Positions 14,277-15,810 of a DNA stretch of 15,810 nucleotides are shown here, one piece after another. The DNA is taken from NCBI GenBank assembly GCA_903825695.1, contig CAIKBP010000066.1, forward strand, positions 1 to 15,810, written 5' to 3'. The notes under the pieces are model-generated. The model saw only the letters and a list, made by a program, of their open reading frames with translations. It did no database searches and was not told the origin of the DNA. The position numbers and the translations under genes are program-made. Every line of letters starts with the position of its first letter. Position 1 is the stretch's first letter. This DNA comes from an uncultured Verrucomicrobiota bacterium. GTDB taxonomy: Bacteria; Verrucomicrobiota; Verrucomicrobiia; Palsa-1439.

Positions 14277-15014
14277 GTGGCGCAACAAACTAGAACCGAC
14301 TGGAGTTTCAGTGAGCAGTTCGAGCCGGATTTGTTCTGGCAACGGCATGGCAAGAAGTTCATTTATGCCGCGCTCGCACTGTTAGGGATCGGCGTAGTTT
14401 TGTATGTGTGGCAGCGTCAACAGGTGGCAGAAGCGGATCGTATGGTTCAGCGGCTCGCCACGGCAAACAGTCCGGAGGCGCTGGAGAGTATCGTTAACGA
14501 GTATCCTGGCAAACCGGTCGCAAAAGAGGCGATGCTCCTGCTTGCTGGCATATATGGCCAAATCGGGCGCCAGACTGATGCTGCAAATCTTTACCAGCGG
14601 TTTCTGAATGATTTTCCGGGTGATTCGCTCACTGAATCAGCGTCGCTTGCATTGGCGGGCCTTCGGGAAGAGCAAGGCAACTTTGCTGACGCCAAGACCA
14701 AGTACTTGGAACTCATGGCCGCACACCCAAACGGTTTTACTATCAAACTCGCAAAGCTCGGCGCCGCTCGTTGCGCGGAAGCGCTTGGCCAAAGCAAGGA
14801 AGCCAAACAGCTTTATGAGGAAGTCGTCGCTTCGACTCGTGAAGGCTCGCCGTTGTTCGAAGCTGCAGCCATCCGTCTTCTTGTGCTTCGCCGGAATTTG
14901 TCCACAGTCGGCCCTGACATGGGCGTCGGGACCGGCGCAGAGTCCTCAACGAATCCATTGCCCGCACAACTGATTCTTCCGAGCATTCCCTCCGTCCCGC
15001 CGTCGCCAAAGTAG
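14277..15014 (+). CDS. YfgM-like membrane-anchored TPR protein
   Basis: The start is a GTG at 14277 with a G-rich GGGGGGA just upstream; the protein is 245 residues. A cytoplasmic N-terminus (1-27, WSFSEQFEPDLFWQRHGKK) is followed by one membrane segment (28-45) and a periplasmic helical region. TPR-type pairs run from about 83 to 184: VAKEAMLLLAGIYGQIGRQTDAANLYQRFLNDFPGD, SLALAGLREEQGNFADAKTKYLELMAAHP and LGAARCAEALGQSKEAKQLYEEVV. A Pro/Ser-rich tail follows (about 205-245). This layout fits the YfgM/TPR_21 group, which in E. coli works with PpiD and the Sec translocon on exported proteins; the role here is by analogy. It is shorter in the anchor-to-TPR linker and has a tail that YfgM lacks. 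MnmE follows after 142 nt. Confidence 0.7.
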   Translation: MAQQTRTDWSFSEQFEPDLFWQRHGKKFIYAALALLGIGVVLYVWQRQQVAEADRMVQRLATANSPEALESIVNEYPGKPVAKEAMLLLAGIYGQIGRQTDAANLYQRFLNDFPGDSLTESASLALAGLREEQGNFADAKTKYLELMAAHPNGFTIKLAKLGAARCAEALGQSKEAKQLYEEVVASTREGSPLFEAAAIRLLVLRRNLSTVGPDMGVGTGAESSTNPLPAQLILPSIPSVPPSPK

Positions 15015-15099
15015 TCAGCGCCTATTTTTCATGCCGTTCCCAATAGACATCCGGGCCGCGTGATACAAACTCGCCTTCCATGTCCTGGCCGCCAACACT

Positions 15100-15127
15100 T
15101 TGAATTCTCCCGCCGACTTGCTATACT
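15100..15127 (+). promoter_or_regulatory. Sigma70-like promoter upstream of mnmE
   Basis: TTGAAT (15100-15105) and TATACT (15122-15127) are separated by 16 nt. The predicted transcription start near 15134 leaves a leader of about 23 nt before the mnmE ATG at 15157. Confidence 0.5.
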
Positions 15128-15156
15128 TCACAGTCGGCTCTAGGCGAATCGACGTA

Positions 15157-15810
15157 ATGAAGGATACAATCGCAGCAATCTCGACACCGCCAGGTGAAGG
15201 TGGCATCGCCATTATTCGCGTGTCAGGTCCCGGTGCCTTCGTAATTGCCGACCGGATCTTCGTCTCCCATCGAGGTAAACCATCGCAGTTTGCCACGCAC
15301 ACCGTCCATTTCGGCACAATCGGTGACAACGGCGATCTCGTTGACGAAGTTATGCTCACCGTCATGCGCGCACCGCACACTTACACCGGGGAAGATGTCA
15401 TCGAGGTCAACTGCCATGGGAGCCCGTTAACGGCAAAAAAAATCCTTTCCCTCTGTCTCCAACATGGCGCTCAGCTCGCCGAGCCCGGTGAATTTACGAA
15501 ACGCGCTTTTCTGAATGGCCGCATCGACCTGACCCAAGCCGAGGCAGTTATGGATCTGATCCGCGCGAGAAGCGACAGGGCTCAACGCGTAGCCGCCCAC
15601 GCTCTCGAAGGTCACCTGGCCGTAAAAATCAACCAAGCACGCGATCGTATCCTTACCACGCTCGCCCACATTGAAGCGCACCTTGATTTTCCCGATGAAG
15701 ACATTGCTCCAGACACGCGCGAGAAGTTGTTGTCCGACATGGAGTCCATACTTGAGTTCTTGCGCAACCTTATTGCTACGGCCAACGAAGGCAAGATCCT
15801 GCGCCATGGC
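15157..15810 (+). CDS. mnmE: tRNA uridine-5-carboxymethylaminomethyl modification GTPase MnmE, partial
   Basis: An ATG at 15157 opens a frame that runs 218 codons to the right edge without a stop. MnmE works with MnmG to modify the wobble uridine (U34) of several tRNAs, using methylene-tetrahydrofolate and GTP. Seen here are the N-terminal folate-binding domain, starting KDTIAAISTPPGEGGIAIIRVSGPGA (2-27), with APHTYTGEDVIEVNCHG (72-88), the GEFTKRAFLNGRIDLTQAEAVMDLI stretch (111-135) and the first helices of the central helical domain with HLDFPDEDI. The G domain and the C-terminal Cys motif lie beyond the edge. The ATG is supported by the family's usual start and by the promoter upstream, while the ribosome site is weak (TAGGCG). 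The gene is intact as far as it can be read. Confidence 0.95.
   Translation, partial: MKDTIAAISTPPGEGGIAIIRVSGPGAFVIADRIFVSHRGKPSQFATHTVHFGTIGDNGDLVDEVMLTVMRAPHTYTGEDVIEVNCHGSPLTAKKILSLCLQHGAQLAEPGEFTKRAFLNGRIDLTQAEAVMDLIRARSDRAQRVAAHALEGHLAVKINQARDRILTTLAHIEAHLDFPDEDIAPDTREKLLSDMESILEFLRNLIATANEGKILRHG

Overview
The window is a stretch of moderately GC-rich chromosomal DNA from a Gram-negative (diderm) bacterium: it encodes an outer-membrane porin, a periplasmic metal-binding protein, an AsmA-like protein and a secretion F protein. The mix of a futalosine-pathway MqnD-like protein, a PA2779-like small secreted protein, a xylose-isomerase-like TIM barrel and large membrane/TPR proteins, with GTG starts in use, resembles Verrucomicrobiota or a related PVC lineage. 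That placement is an inference from protein style, not from a marker gene. No rRNA, tRNA, transposase, phage gene or CRISPR array is visible, and no stretch over 300 bases is gene-free.

Layout. (1) 1-2315, minus strand: a metal-uptake operon in the order small His/Cys-rich membrane protein, coiled-coil porin, ZnuA-type substrate-binding protein (cut by the window edge, so any permease and ATPase genes would lie off the left end). (2) 2378-3259, minus: a diacylglycerol-kinase-family lipid kinase, divergent from (3) 3329-5261, plus: an AsmA-family protein and RsmD, separated by 13 nt. (4) 5385-6221, plus: an MqnD-like protein, converging on (5) 6338-6718, minus: a PA2779-like secreted protein, with a shared hairpin terminator between them. 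(6) 6811-7662, minus: a sugar phosphate isomerase/epimerase-like TIM barrel. (7) 7910-12288, plus: a probable four-gene unit of a short type II secretion F/PilC protein, a 777-residue polytopic membrane protein with a TPR tail, a 66-residue acidic zinc ribbon and a glyoxalase II-like metallo-beta-lactamase-fold hydrolase. (8) 12289-14276: an accessory-looking block with a perfect palindrome, a DUF4238 protein, a TPR membrane protein, a doubtful small secreted protein and a copy of a widespread intergenic repeat. (9) 14277-15014, plus: a YfgM-like membrane-anchored TPR protein. (10) 15157-end, plus: the N-terminal part of MnmE behind a sigma70-like promoter.

Most of the window is housekeeping or envelope biology: metal import across both membranes, lipid phosphorylation, AsmA-type envelope maintenance, rRNA and tRNA modification, and menaquinone-type chemistry. 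The parts least explained by known systems are the metal-uptake operon with its His/Cys peptide, the 7910-12288 unit around the GT-C-like/TPR membrane protein, the 23-nt palindrome at 12312-12334, and the DUF4238 block. I did not find a clear-cut new system; these are the best leads.
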